Assembly (NCBI RefSeq): GCF_049897565.1
Contig: NZ_JAFCWM010000004.1
Coordinates: 194,620 to 258,619 of the forward strand
Length of the DNA: 64,000 bases
Origin: JAFCUW01 sp049897565
Lineage (GTDB): Bacteria; Pseudomonadota; Gammaproteobacteria; Burkholderiales; Burkholderiaceae_D
Reading direction: 5' to 3'
Below are positions 54,168-64,000 of the stretch, piece after piece (position 1 is the first letter of the stretch; each line of letters begins with the position of its first letter). Made by a program: the position numbers and the translations under genes. The notes under the pieces were generated by a model. It did not search any database and had not been told where the DNA came from. It saw nothing but the letters and a program-made list of their open reading frames with translations.

Positions 54168-54249
54168 CGAACCGACGTTGTTCCGCAACCGGGCATACAC
54201 TCGAAGGCAGATGGGGTAGAGCGCCCACCGTATAAATTCGGAGACAATC

Positions 54250-55922
<1,673 letters not shown>

Positions 55923-55926
<4 letters not shown>

Positions 55927-55936
55927 TCAATATCAA
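55923..55936. promoter_or_regulatory. Perfect FNR-type box between lctP and vgrG
   Basis: TTGATCAATATCAA matches the FNR consensus at all ten specified bases. It overlaps the lctP stop codon and ends 84 bp before the vgrG start, a position suited to activating the effector cassette. Confidence 0.7.
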
Positions 55937-56019
55937 GCAGCGGCAAAGGCACGGGCTTAGTATTTTCCGATAGGAATCTCCTGCCCATTGTCAATCCTGT
56001 CGAAAGGCGCCGCCTGCTT

Positions 56020-58866
56020 ATGAGTTCCTCGCTGGCACGTGAAGTATTGAGTGCGCTGTCCGAATTCAGCAGCCACACCCGGCTGTACGAGCTGACATTC
56101 AGGGACGAGCGCAAGGGCGCCCGTCTGCTCGTCGAAGCATTTGCCGCCGACGAACAGTTGCTGGGCGTCGGCGGCATCGACGTCATTGCGCTGTCAACGC
56201 GGTCCAAACTCGCGCATGCTTCGCTGCTGGGGCAGGAAGCCTGCCTCGAGATCAGCCTGGCTGATGGCACCCGCGCCAGTCGCAGTGGCTACGTCAGCAA
56301 GATTGCCTCGCTCGGCAGTGACGGTGGCCTGGCGCGCTATCGGCTGCGGCTGTCGCCATGGATATGGTTGCTGAGCCAGGCGCGCAACAGCCGCGCCTGG
56401 CAAGACAAGACTGTCATCGAAATCATCGATTCGGTATTCCAACAGTATCAGCCGTATGCGCAGTGGGTGTGGAGCGGCGACGTCAGCTTGTTCATGAGCG
56501 ACGCTGTCGCTCGAAGCTATTGCTGCCAGTACCGCGAATCCGATCTCGAGTTTGTCACCAGGCTGCTGACCGAAGAGGGCCTTGGGTGGCGGTTCGAAGA
56601 ACATGAGGACGGCAGCCGGATGGTCTTGTTTGCCGACAGCAGCTACCTGAGCGCCGCGCCGCACGACCCCAGCAGCGTCGCAGGTGGCGGTATCCGCTAC
56701 CACGCCGCCAGTTCAGTCGAAAAGAGCGACAGCATTCAGTATCTGCAGGCGTTTCGCAAACTCGGCGTAGCTGTGGTGACGGTACTCAGCTACGACTACA
56801 AGACCAAGCAGACTGTGTCGGTCAGCGTGCCGACCAAGTATCCGATCGGCGGGAAGCATGCCCAGGCCGTCGAAAGTTTCGATTCGCCCGGCCATTACGC
56901 CTACGCGGACGCGCGCCAGGCGCGCCGCTATGCCGGCCTGAAGATGGAAGCGCATGAGGCGCGCGGCTTCGTGTGGCAGGGAAGGTCGACCGTGCGTACC
57001 TTGCGCCCTGGCACGCGCATCTGCATCACCGACATCCCGATGAAGAAGTATCGTTATGAAGCGCCCGAGTTTGTTCTGACGCGCGTAGCCAGTGTTGGCG
57101 TTAATAATCTGCCGGTCAGCGCCAAAAACGGATTGACGGAATTGTTTGGCGCACTGCCAGAGTTGCTCGAAGAGTCTACCAAGGAAATTTCCCTTGCCGA
57201 ATTTGACCGGGCAATAGAGCAGGCACATAAGAGCGGCTATGCCAACTGCTTCGAGGCGATTCCGGTTGAGCGGCCATGGCGTCCGAAGATGGAAGTGAAG
57301 GCCGCGGCCACTGCAAACGGTAGCCAGACCGCGATCGTTGTCGGCCCGGATGGATCTGACGAGCCGAATGGCGCCGATGAAATGTACTGCGACCGGCTCG
57401 GCCGCGTGCGAATCCGTTTCCATTGGCAGGAGAGCGATGCGGCCTGCTGGGTGCGCGTGGGCCAGCGTTCCACCGGCCCCGGCATGGGCAGCCAGTTTCT
57501 ACCGCGCATCGGCCAGGAAGTGCTGGTCAAGTTCCTCGAAGGCGACATCGACCGTCCCGTGATCGTCGGCGCGCTGTACAACGGCCGAGGCGAGGGTGGT
57601 GTGATGCCGACCCCTGGCGGCGTATCGGACCGTGAAAGCAGCAGCGCCGCTTTCGAACGCGCCCACGATCAAATGCCATCGGGGCAGGTGAACCTAGCCG
57701 GTGGTAACAGCCCGGTATGGCATGGTGCATCGGCGGGCAGCGCGGGGCATCGTAACAACTCGGCCCAGTGGGGCGTGCGCAGCAAGGAGTTCGGCGGTCG
57801 TGGCTATAACCAGTTGTTGTTCGATGATACTGACGGACAAGGCCGTGTGCAGCTCAAGACCACACACGCTACAACCGAGCTCAACTTGGGCCACTTGATT
57901 CACACCGCCGACAACTATCGCGGCAGCTTCCGCGGCAGCGGCGCCGAGTTGCGCACCGATGCATACGGCGCCGTCCGCGCTGGCGCCGGCTTGCTGATAT
58001 CGAGCTACAAAATCAGCCATTCTTCCGCGGTTCGCGAAGCAGCAGGTGAAAATACTGCGGGCAATGCTTTGTTGAAGCAGGCGATGAAGCTTGCCGAAAG
58101 TTTTAGCGCCGCCGCCAAGACCCACGAAACGGTCGGCTTCGCCAGCCACCTCGGCGCCAACAAGGCTGCAAGCAGCGCGATCAACGACGAAGCAGCGCCG
58201 CTGAAGGCGTTGTGGACAGCATCAGCCGGAATAATCAGCAAAAATAGCATTGACGACGCGCACTCAGACGCGGGTTCGAGAAGTGTCGACCCCGGCGCCG
58301 ACAAGTTGCCCCACGTCGGCGTACCAATCATCGGCATTGCCGCGAAGGCGGGTCTCGGCGTGGTAGCCGGCCAGGATGTCCAACTGTCTACCGGCGAAAC
58401 CGTGACGATTGCGAGCGGAGCCGACAGCCAGTTCACCACCGGCGGCCAGATGCGCGTCCACACCGGCCAGGCCATCGGAGTACTCGCCGGCGCCGAAAAA
58501 GCCGGCGAAGGCAACGTCGGCCTGCAACTCATCGCCGGCAAGGGCGCGATCGACTACCAGGCGCAGGCGAACGAACTCAAGGTGCAAGCGCGCGACGAGA
58601 TCAACGTCATCAGCGCCAACGCCCACATCGATTGGGCAGCCGCAAAGAGCATCAGCCTGTCGACCGCTGGCGGCGCCAACATCACGATCGACGGCGGCAA
58701 CATTACCGTCCAGTGCCCCGGCAAGATCACGATCCACGCCGGTGTGAAGAAGTTTGGCAATCCAACCAAGCTCAATTACTCAACGCCGCTCTTGCCTAAA
58801 ACAATATGTGTCGATTGTCTTGTCGCGGCCGTCCAGTCGGGCGCCCCTTTCGCCATTCCTAGATGA
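56020..58866 (+). CDS. vgrG: Type VI secretion VgrG spike protein with DUF2345 extension
   Basis: A 948-residue trimeric spike tip of the T6SS. The N-terminal gp27-like part (about 10-400) includes LLTEEGLGWRFEEHEDG; the gp5-like OB region (about 450-527) has CDRLGRVRIRFHW and GSQFLPRIGQEVLVKFLEGD; then a DUF2345 beta-helix region (about 765-920). No separate toxin domain is visible at the C-terminus, which ends with a short segment containing CVDCLVAA. ATG 56020 has GAAAGG 12 bases upstream. Genes for the adaptor, lipoprotein and effector follow, and no T6SS structural genes are in the window, so this is an orphan vgrG locus. Confidence 0.95.
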   Translation: MSSSLAREVLSALSEFSSHTRLYELTFRDERKGARLLVEAFAADEQLLGVGGIDVIALSTRSKLAHASLLGQEACLEISLADGTRASRSGYVSKIASLGSDGGLARYRLRLSPWIWLLSQARNSRAWQDKTVIEIIDSVFQQYQPYAQWVWSGDVSLFMSDAVARSYCCQYRESDLEFVTRLLTEEGLGWRFEEHEDGSRMVLFADSSYLSAAPHDPSSVAGGGIRYHAASSVEKSDSIQYLQAFRKLGVAVVTVLSYDYKTKQTVSVSVPTKYPIGGKHAQAVESFDSPGHYAYADARQARRYAGLKMEAHEARGFVWQGRSTVRTLRPGTRICITDIPMKKYRYEAPEFVLTRVASVGVNNLPVSAKNGLTELFGALPELLEESTKEISLAEFDRAIEQAHKSGYANCFEAIPVERPWRPKMEVKAAATANGSQTAIVVGPDGSDEPNGADEMYCDRLGRVRIRFHWQESDAACWVRVGQRSTGPGMGSQFLPRIGQEVLVKFLEGDIDRPVIVGALYNGRGEGGVMPTPGGVSDRESSSAAFERAHDQMPSGQVNLAGGNSPVWHGASAGSAGHRNNSAQWGVRSKEFGGRGYNQLLFDDTDGQGRVQLKTTHATTELNLGHLIHTADNYRGSFRGSGAELRTDAYGAVRAGAGLLISSYKISHSSAVREAAGENTAGNALLKQAMKLAESFSAAAKTHETVGFASHLGANKAASSAINDEAAPLKALWTASAGIISKNSIDDAHSDAGSRSVDPGADKLPHVGVPIIGIAAKAGLGVVAGQDVQLSTGETVTIASGADSQFTTGGQMRVHTGQAIGVLAGAEKAGEGNVGLQLIAGKGAIDYQAQANELKVQARDEINVISANAHIDWAAAKSISLSTAGGANITIDGGNITVQCPGKITIHAGVKKFGNPTKLNYSTPLLPKTICVDCLVAAVQSGAPFAIPR

Positions 58867-58884
58867 ACTGTGATGGAGGGACAA

Positions 58885-59859
58885 ATGAGGTACGCGCAAA
58901 ACTCCCAAACTCCTGGTCTGCTGCTGGATTTTTTGGATTGGTTTGACAGATCCGAAACCGATGCAAACACCGCAAAGTGGGTATTGGTCGATGGAGAAAT
59001 ATTAGGCCGCGAATTGATCCAGACCGTCGTGAAGACGTTTGGAAAAAGCCACGTACGGAACGTTTTTTCGGAGTCGGACTTTTCAGTGTACGGATGGCGA
59101 GCGCCTCACCTGATTCGAATAGCGTCGGATAAGAATATCAAAAATTGCCTAATTAGGCTAATCCGAGTTGCGGGAGATTTTCCTGCTGTCGCGAGGCTGG
59201 AAGGTTGCGGTGACTACAGAAACATTCGCCGACTCTTGCTTTGGCTTGCACACGCACGAACGACCGATGGGGGCGACTTATATTGTCGCTTCGCAGACAC
59301 CCGCATTACTCCATGCCTACTGCAAATCTTAGCCCGGGACCAAAAAGAGATCTTACAAAAATATATTGCAAATTGGCAAATAATAGGGCGGGAGGGCACT
59401 ATTGAGACTGTCTTCTCGAGGTCCGAAGCACTTCGCGCGGAGCTCGATCCACTCGAACTGCCAGACTCGATTGACATATCGGATTTTCAATTTTCAAAAA
59501 TGATGGAATTTTCGGAGGGTGATGAAATATTTCTGATGCTGTGTGCAGCGTCGCCTGAACTGGTTCCTGCTTGCAACCTGGGGAGTTTTCATCTATTGCT
59601 CGCCGGTTTAACACATGCGGCGCGCGCTCGCGGAATCGAACTGACGAGCGAAATATATCAGTTTTGTGTCATTGCCTTGACCACGCGGCATGATTTTTTC
59701 ATGAACACGATTTTAGCCGAATCATGGCGTGAGATCAGAGCGCGCTCACGTAGCTTTACAGAATTGGCCTCGCTTTGGACGGACGAGACATGGGACGCGC
59801 TGATGCATGAGCCCCTAACGGATTCTACGCTTGTCTCTGAAACTAGAGCCACTTCATGA
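58885..59859 (+). CDS. DUF4123 T6SS effector adaptor
   Basis: A 324-residue chaperone/adaptor of the DUF4123 (TEC/Tap) type that in other bacteria loads a specific effector onto its VgrG. The N-terminal half (about 35-150) fits the family; the C-terminal half is probably effector-specific. ATG 58885 is chosen for the strong GGAGGG site five bases upstream rather than GTG 58870. The gene is clearly more AT-rich than vgrG (codons such as ATA, TTA, AGA), a sign of transfer. It overlaps the next gene by 4 bp. Confidence 0.82.
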   Translation: MRYAQNSQTPGLLLDFLDWFDRSETDANTAKWVLVDGEILGRELIQTVVKTFGKSHVRNVFSESDFSVYGWRAPHLIRIASDKNIKNCLIRLIRVAGDFPAVARLEGCGDYRNIRRLLLWLAHARTTDGGDLYCRFADTRITPCLLQILARDQKEILQKYIANWQIIGREGTIETVFSRSEALRAELDPLELPDSIDISDFQFSKMMEFSEGDEIFLMLCAASPELVPACNLGSFHLLLAGLTHAARARGIELTSEIYQFCVIALTTRHDFFMNTILAESWREIRARSRSFTELASLWTDETWDALMHEPLTDSTLVSETRATS

Positions 59860-60359
59860 ATCCAATTTCGCAAAAATTTCGTCGTGCCGTGATTGCTCGA
59901 GTGGCCTTTGTGCTCATGGTTGTCGCCCTCGCCGCATGTGAAAAAAGCAATGTATCCCCGCCAGAGTCGCGGAAGGTCGGTTCTATCGTGGGCGCCAACT
60001 ACACGGGTAATGCGATAAACACGTTTGCTGTGGACGGCGCATGGGGCGGTAATGTAATGCCTTTCAGCGGAGGAGGCGGCTTCGTTTGTTGCGCAAGCTA
60101 TCCGATACGGTGGACACCCGAGTTCGCAGTTTCGGTGAAGTGGACGAGGTCGGACGGTCGCGACGCAAAGGGCGAGTGGCGGATGAAGGCATTGCAGAAG
60201 GTAGTCCCAGTGTCTGAGTTTGCAGGTGAGGGAAACGTTTACGTTTTATTTTTACCTGATGACCAAGTGAAGGTTTATGTTTCAAATGTCGGCATAGGTA
60301 ACCCAAATTTCCCTTCAAAACCAGGATATCCCGAGGATTCAATGAAAGGTGCAAAGTGA
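59856..60359 (+). CDS. DUF3304 lipoprotein, probable Tle1 immunity protein
   Basis: A 167-residue lipoprotein: signal with lipobox LAAC (C28), then the DUF3304 pattern with NYTGNAINTFAVDGAWGGN, GFVCCASYPIRWTP and VSVKWTR. Placement in the periplasm is where a Tle1 lipase would be neutralised, so an immunity (Tli1) role is likely but inferred. It overlaps the adaptor (ATGA) and effector (GTGA) genes by 4 bp each. It precedes the effector, an arrangement that ensures immunity is made first. Confidence 0.82.
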   Translation: MNPISQKFRRAVIARVAFVLMVVALAACEKSNVSPPESRKVGSIVGANYTGNAINTFAVDGAWGGNVMPFSGGGGFVCCASYPIRWTPEFAVSVKWTRSDGRDAKGEWRMKALQKVVPVSEFAGEGNVYVLFLPDDQVKVYVSNVGIGNPNFPSKPGYPEDSMKGAK

Positions 60360-62119
60360 GCTCGTTACAAACTCCCTCGTCAGAATTGCCAGGTTTGCGG
60401 AAATTGTCCCCTAAGGATCAGCTTCAGCGTGCTAAAGCATTTTCCTGTCTGTCCAACGAGAGAAATCTGTCCTGCGAAAAAGTGATCTGGACTGGGATTT
60501 TTTTTGACGGTACGAACAATAATAAATACCGAGACACGAATGACAAAAGCTATTCAAATGTTGCTGTACTATATGATGCGTTCCGTAACTCAGCTAAACT
60601 CGGTTATTTTCGTTTTTATATTCCAGGGCTCGGTACGCCGTTTCCTGAAATCGGTGAAATGACAGAGTCGGATGATGGGAAGTCGATGGGGGTCGGTGGA
60701 GACTCCAGAGTGCATTTTGCCATGATCCAAATCTTCAATTCGATACATCAAGCATTATTCGCCGATGCTCCGTTGGTGTCGCCCGCAGAGGTAAGGAGTG
60801 TCATAACAAGCGTTGATCGAGGTATAAAGACTGTCTGGCTTTTAGGCAGCACTAAGCGCATGGCGTATTTTGGTCAACTTAAGGAGCGGCTCACAGCCGC
60901 AATTAGAAACAAACGGCCCGTCATAAAATTGATTAATCTGTCGGTCTTCGGGTTTTCTCGGGGCGCCGCCGAGTCAAGGGCTTTCGCAAATTGGTTGCTT
61001 GAATGCTGCGAAAATGTCAATGGAGCATATTTGATTTGCGGAATTCCAATTCGATTTCAGTTTTTAGGTATTTTCGACACTGTAGCATCTGTCGGACTTG
61101 CAGATTCCTCACCGGTCGGCGACGGCTTTTTTGACTGGGCCGACGGCACTATGAAAATACCCGCGTACGTTGAACGATGCGTGCATTTTGTAGCGGCGCA
61201 TGAAATTCGTCAGTCCTTTCCGCTTTCGACAGGTCGCCATGGGAATGCTTACCCGAGCAATTGCACCGAAGTCGTGTATCCAGGCGCCCACTGTGACGTT
61301 GGGGGCGGCTATAGCCCAGGAGATCAAGGTAAATCAGTGGTGGGTCGTTCACACCTTGCCTCGCAGGTTCCATTGTTAAATATGTATTTCGAGGCGCGAA
61401 AGACAGGAGTTCCAATGCTAACTATGCAGGAATTCGAAATGCTTGGTGATCGTGAAAGCATTAAAAACTTTCAGATAAGCGACGAGCTCGCTCTGCGGTT
61501 TCAGTGTTACTCGAAGTGGAGCCGCATCGCAGTCAAGAGTGTTGAGGATGTCCTCTTTGAGAATATGCGGTTGTATTGGCGATGGCGCGTGCAAGCTGGT
61601 GTTGCTTTCAAGGAATTACGAAGCTTTAAGGCGTCGAATGAGCAAGACAAGGAAGATTTGATGGCCAGTGAAAAAGATTTCTTGACGGCGCTGGAGTCAA
61701 TAAAGCGAGCGCGAAGACAACAAGGTTGGATCCTGGGAGCTTGTCTTGCAGCAGAAGCTGAGATGAACAAAAGGCTACACGTTCCCGTTGACGTGTTCGA
61801 TTTTTTTGACGAGTATATCCATGATTCTCACGCATCATTTCGACTGCTTGGCCCTATCACAGCAGATGATCGACGAGTAGCAATTGCGAAGATAAAGGCA
61901 AAGAAATCAGCTGGAAAGGCTTTAAATAAACTTGAAGTAAGGGCGTTAATTGCTGATGCGGCATCTCCAGGATCGTTTCCAGTTATGCGAGATTCCGATA
62001 TTTACGATCTGTACGAGATGGCAGGCGTCGTTTCGAGCACTGCGGTTAAGGCTATTACTGATACTCGTCGCGAAACTTGGGGCCACATTCGCAACCGCAA
62101 GGTTTTTGATAAGAGCTGA
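60356..62119 (+). CDS. Tle1-like T6SS phospholipase effector (DUF2235)
   Basis: A 587-residue alpha/beta-hydrolase of the Tle1/DUF2235 class, which cleaves membrane phospholipids of rival cells. The nucleophile motif is GFSRGA (S201); acid and base candidates are D241 (GIFDTVAS) and H312 (YPGAHCDVGGGY). An N-terminal IFFDGTNNNK motif is typical of the family. GTG 60356 overlaps the lipoprotein stop, with GAAAGG upstream. The C-terminal part (about 400-587) is Lys/Glu-rich and helical. Base composition is AT-rich like the two genes before it. An ISL3 element starts 118 bp after the stop. Confidence 0.9.
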   Translation: MSSLQTPSSELPGLRKLSPKDQLQRAKAFSCLSNERNLSCEKVIWTGIFFDGTNNNKYRDTNDKSYSNVAVLYDAFRNSAKLGYFRFYIPGLGTPFPEIGEMTESDDGKSMGVGGDSRVHFAMIQIFNSIHQALFADAPLVSPAEVRSVITSVDRGIKTVWLLGSTKRMAYFGQLKERLTAAIRNKRPVIKLINLSVFGFSRGAAESRAFANWLLECCENVNGAYLICGIPIRFQFLGIFDTVASVGLADSSPVGDGFFDWADGTMKIPAYVERCVHFVAAHEIRQSFPLSTGRHGNAYPSNCTEVVYPGAHCDVGGGYSPGDQGKSVVGRSHLASQVPLLNMYFEARKTGVPMLTMQEFEMLGDRESIKNFQISDELALRFQCYSKWSRIAVKSVEDVLFENMRLYWRWRVQAGVAFKELRSFKASNEQDKEDLMASEKDFLTALESIKRARRQQGWILGACLAAEAEMNKRLHVPVDVFDFFDEYIHDSHASFRLLGPITADDRRVAIAKIKAKKSAGKALNKLEVRALIADAASPGSFPVMRDSDIYDLYEMAGVVSSTAVKAITDTRRETWGHIRNRKVFDKS

Positions 62120-62240
62120 TCGACATCTGACCTGGGTGCTATTGAGCCTTCTGACCTTTGCTGAACTGATTAATTCTCATTCTTCGCAATTCCCCGCACA
62201 TTCGTCCCCAACAACGCCACCTGCAGTGCAAGTAACGGCT

Positions 62241-63581
62241 CTATGCCGTTTTGAGTGGAAATGGACGGCCAGCGCTGTAAATGGTAGATCGCAGCGGCGC
62301 GGCTGGTTGCATGGGATTCGGCGGCAGGTTTGTTAACTTGGACATGCCAAGGTAGGCGATGGCGACGAAGTTCTTCACGGTTCGGAATCCGCGCGCGGCC
62401 CGCTTGACCTGCTGGAGCATGCCATTCATCGCCTCGACATAGGCATTGCTGCGGCCATCGAGCATGCCGCGCACCACGCCGGCCATGCGATTCTTGAGCG
62501 TGGTGGCGAGCTTCTTGAGCGGCTCAAGCCGACTGCGCCGTGCCCACGACATCCAACTCTTTAGGGCGGCCTCGGCTTTCTCAGGGCAGTTGCTCGTTAC
62601 GCCAGTGGCGTCGGTCAAGCGCAGCCCCTCTTTCAGACGCCACGCACGTGCGCTCTTGAGGTTCGAGCCCTGCAGCCGATACATCGTGTTGATCTGGTCC
62701 ACGCTCCAGTCAGCGTGGTCCTTGCGCATACCCCAGAACACGCCCTTGATCGCTTTGCGCTCCGTCCCCATTGCTGCGCGCACGACGCGGGGCTGCTCGC
62801 GCATCTCATCGCGCCGCACCTCGTCCATCGCCTCGTTGGCCAGGGCGATCACATGAAACCGGTCGAAGCTGATCTGAGCTTGAGGCAGTATCTCGGTCAC
62901 GCCCTTGGTGTAGGCGGCGCTCATGTCCATGCAAACGTGTTTGATGTCGTCCGGGTTGCCGCCGTGCGCGATCAAATCGACCTTGAATTCGATGACCGTG
63001 CCGTGTTTGCGACCCTCGGTCATGAACAGCAGGCGCTTCGCTTCCAGGTCGTGGACCACAGTCACGTAGTCCTGGCCGCGCCTGAAACTCAAATCGTCGA
63101 TGCCAACTACTGCGACGTCGGTCATTTCCTCCTGCGCGCGCGCCAGACCAACGTAGTGCTCGATCCGACGCCACAACTGCTTCGAATTGACCCGCAGCAG
63201 GGCGGCAGCGTGCGCAACCGGCATGGATTGGCACAGCGACAGGGCGAAAACTTCGAACAACAGCGTAAAGCTGCTGCCAGGGCGTGCCCACGGCGCCTCC
63301 ACCATCGTGGTCTTGCTACAAGCGCCGCAATCGACGCGCGGCACGTCGGCGTGCAAGCACGCCTCACGCTGGAAGAAATCGAGATGGCGCCAGTCGCGCC
63401 TGACCCGGTGATGAATGCCTTGCCCGTTCACTCCGCAGGCAGGGCGAGGCAACTGCTTCGCATTGCAGGCGACCTCGAAATCGATCCTCCGTTTGGCGGT
63501 GTCGAGATCGACCTTGACCACTTCCCACGGCGATCTCAAACCCAACGCGGATGTAAACAGGGCTTCGACACCAACACTCAT
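62241..63581 (-). CDS. ISL3-family transposase
   Basis: 446 residues, the usual family length, apparently intact. N-terminal zinc-finger region is present with CGACSKT, but the first pair is altered (ACNAKQLPRPACG where most relatives have C-x2-C). The catalytic DDE domain includes VVGIDDLSFRRGQDYVTVV, VCMDMSAAY, FDRFHVIALANEAMDEVRR and SNAYVEAMNG. The stop codon lies inside the left inverted repeat, so the last residues (PLKTA) are encoded by the IS end. Confidence 0.93.
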   Translation of the reverse strand: MSVGVEALFTSALGLRSPWEVVKVDLDTAKRRIDFEVACNAKQLPRPACGVNGQGIHHRVRRDWRHLDFFQREACLHADVPRVDCGACSKTTMVEAPWARPGSSFTLLFEVFALSLCQSMPVAHAAALLRVNSKQLWRRIEHYVGLARAQEEMTDVAVVGIDDLSFRRGQDYVTVVHDLEAKRLLFMTEGRKHGTVIEFKVDLIAHGGNPDDIKHVCMDMSAAYTKGVTEILPQAQISFDRFHVIALANEAMDEVRRDEMREQPRVVRAAMGTERKAIKGVFWGMRKDHADWSVDQINTMYRLQGSNLKSARAWRLKEGLRLTDATGVTSNCPEKAEAALKSWMSWARRSRLEPLKKLATTLKNRMAGVVRGMLDGRSNAYVEAMNGMLQQVKRAARGFRTVKNFVAIAYLGMSKLTNLPPNPMQPAAPLRSTIYSAGRPFPLKTA

Positions 63582-63644
63582 TGCGGCTTCCTCAAGTTAA
63601 AACATCGGTCATTGCTGTGGGCCGGAACATCGTCGCAAGGCGTC

Positions 63645-63686
63645 TCCATGGTCGTCGGCATGGCATGCCATGCCGACGACCATGGA
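63645..63686. repeat. Perfect 42-bp palindrome inside the IS
   Basis: The sequence from TCCATGGTCGTCGGCATGGC onward reads identically on both strands across all 42 bases, with no spacer. It lies about 65 bp upstream of the transposase start and inside the right end, so it may be a regulatory site or a hairpin-forming element. Confidence 0.95.
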
Positions 63687-63881
63687 CCAGTGTATTGGCC
63701 CTGCACAGCGTCAAGGGTTCGCTTCGCCGGGCTGCGCTTCGCGCTACCCGCCCTTGACCCTGCTCCGGGCCTCATCGCATCGTCGCATAGGGCAACGCAA
63801 GCTCAGGATGAAATCAGGAATTCACAGCGGTAACCGACATGGTAGCCGAAGTCAACTTCCACTCAAAACGGCATTGGGCCA

Positions 63882-64000
63882 CTAGCCTGAATGTTTCACA
63901 AACTGCCACAGCGGCCTCCGGGTTGCCGACACTGGACTTGTTTGGCTGTAATCGGAATGTCGCGGGCGATGTCGCCCCTACCCAATTGAACGGGACATCA
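63882..64000. other. Sequence beyond the IS right end, unassigned
   Basis: 119 bases to the window edge. An open frame runs leftward through it on the minus strand and into the IS end, but it has no start in view and no recognised motif, so no gene is called. Confidence 0.3.

Larger units (their letters stand above)
62237..63881 (-). mobile_element. ISL3-family insertion sequence
   Basis: About 1645 bp bounded by 24-bp imperfect inverted repeats: 62237-62260 (GGCTCTATGCCGTTTTGAGT...) and 63858-63881 (complement GGCCCAATGCCGTTTTGAGT...), identical over the inner 17 bases. It encodes one transposase plus a 276-bp region before its start. The eight bases outside each end do not match, so there is no clear target duplication. 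Confidence 0.88.

Noticed and set aside
56020..62119. Complete T6SS gene cluster
   Set aside because: Only spike, adaptor, lipoprotein and effector are present; no sheath, baseplate or membrane-complex genes occur in the window.

Overview
This window is a high-GC chromosomal segment from a betaproteobacterium. It most resembles Oxalobacteraceae of the Massilia/Duganella type, an inference from gene content: an FxDxF-type PEP-CTERM protein, DUF4402 chaperone-usher fimbriae, a dense set of hybrid histidine kinases and GGDEF proteins, YfiR coupled to a hybrid kinase, and Burkholderiales-style gene neighbours. No database search was possible, so the genus is tentative.

Layout. 1-2.5 kb: 3' part of a GGDEF-EAL c-di-GMP enzyme, then a decayed sensor-domain fragment. 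2.7-7.2 kb: SRAP DNA-crosslink protein, a DksA/TraR-like zinc protein, and a low-oxygen/stress group (FMN-binding oxidase-like protein, hemerythrin plus two universal stress proteins, flavodoxin-fold quinone reductase) holding three perfect FNR boxes, ended by a 38-bp tandem repeat. 7.2-15.3 kb: aminotransferase, CopA-type copper ATPase overlapping a ferredoxin, lipoprotein metallophosphoesterase, class A PBP. 15.4-24.2 kb: DUF4962/heparinase-like polysaccharide lyase, CDF metal exporter, acyl-CoA synthetase-GNAT fusion, DUF885 peptidase-like protein. 24.2-26.7 kb: an FNR-type regulator with an atypical cysteine set, a palindromic repeat cluster, a DEAD-box helicase and a 40-residue lipoprotein. 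26.8-31.4 kb: four-gene fimbrial operon (two DUF4402 subunits, chaperone, usher). 31.7-47.8 kb: a signalling district with a LytS/LytTR pair, NDH-2, hemerythrin, an orphan NarX-like kinase, three hybrid kinases, a REC-GGDEF cyclase, a PAS-REC protein, and YfiR with a CHASE8-type hybrid kinase; a strong small-RNA candidate with two anti-Shine-Dalgarno motifs lies here. 47.9-49.1 kb: PEP-CTERM protein and two identical tRNA-Arg(ACG) genes, each with its own terminator. 49.4-55.9 kb: lactate oxidation and uptake (LldD-like, LctP) around a D-2-hydroxyacid dehydrogenase and DNA ligase D. 56.0-62.1 kb: an orphan type VI secretion effector cassette (VgrG, DUF4123 adaptor, DUF3304 lipoprotein, Tle1-like lipase) whose last three genes are AT-rich and translationally overlapped. 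62.2-63.9 kb: an ISL3-family insertion sequence containing a perfect 42-bp palindrome.

How they fit together. The common thread is environmental sensing. The FNR-like regulator keeps the DNA-reading residues for TTGAT half-sites, and four perfect TTGAT-N4-ATCAA sites occur in the window: three around the stress genes and one about 84 bp before vgrG. This suggests, but does not prove, oxygen- or redox-linked control of both the stress group and the antibacterial cassette. The most novel-looking items are the sRNA candidate at 44.6 kb, the atypical FNR with its local boxes, the immunity-first Tle1 cassette, and the perfect palindrome in the IS.
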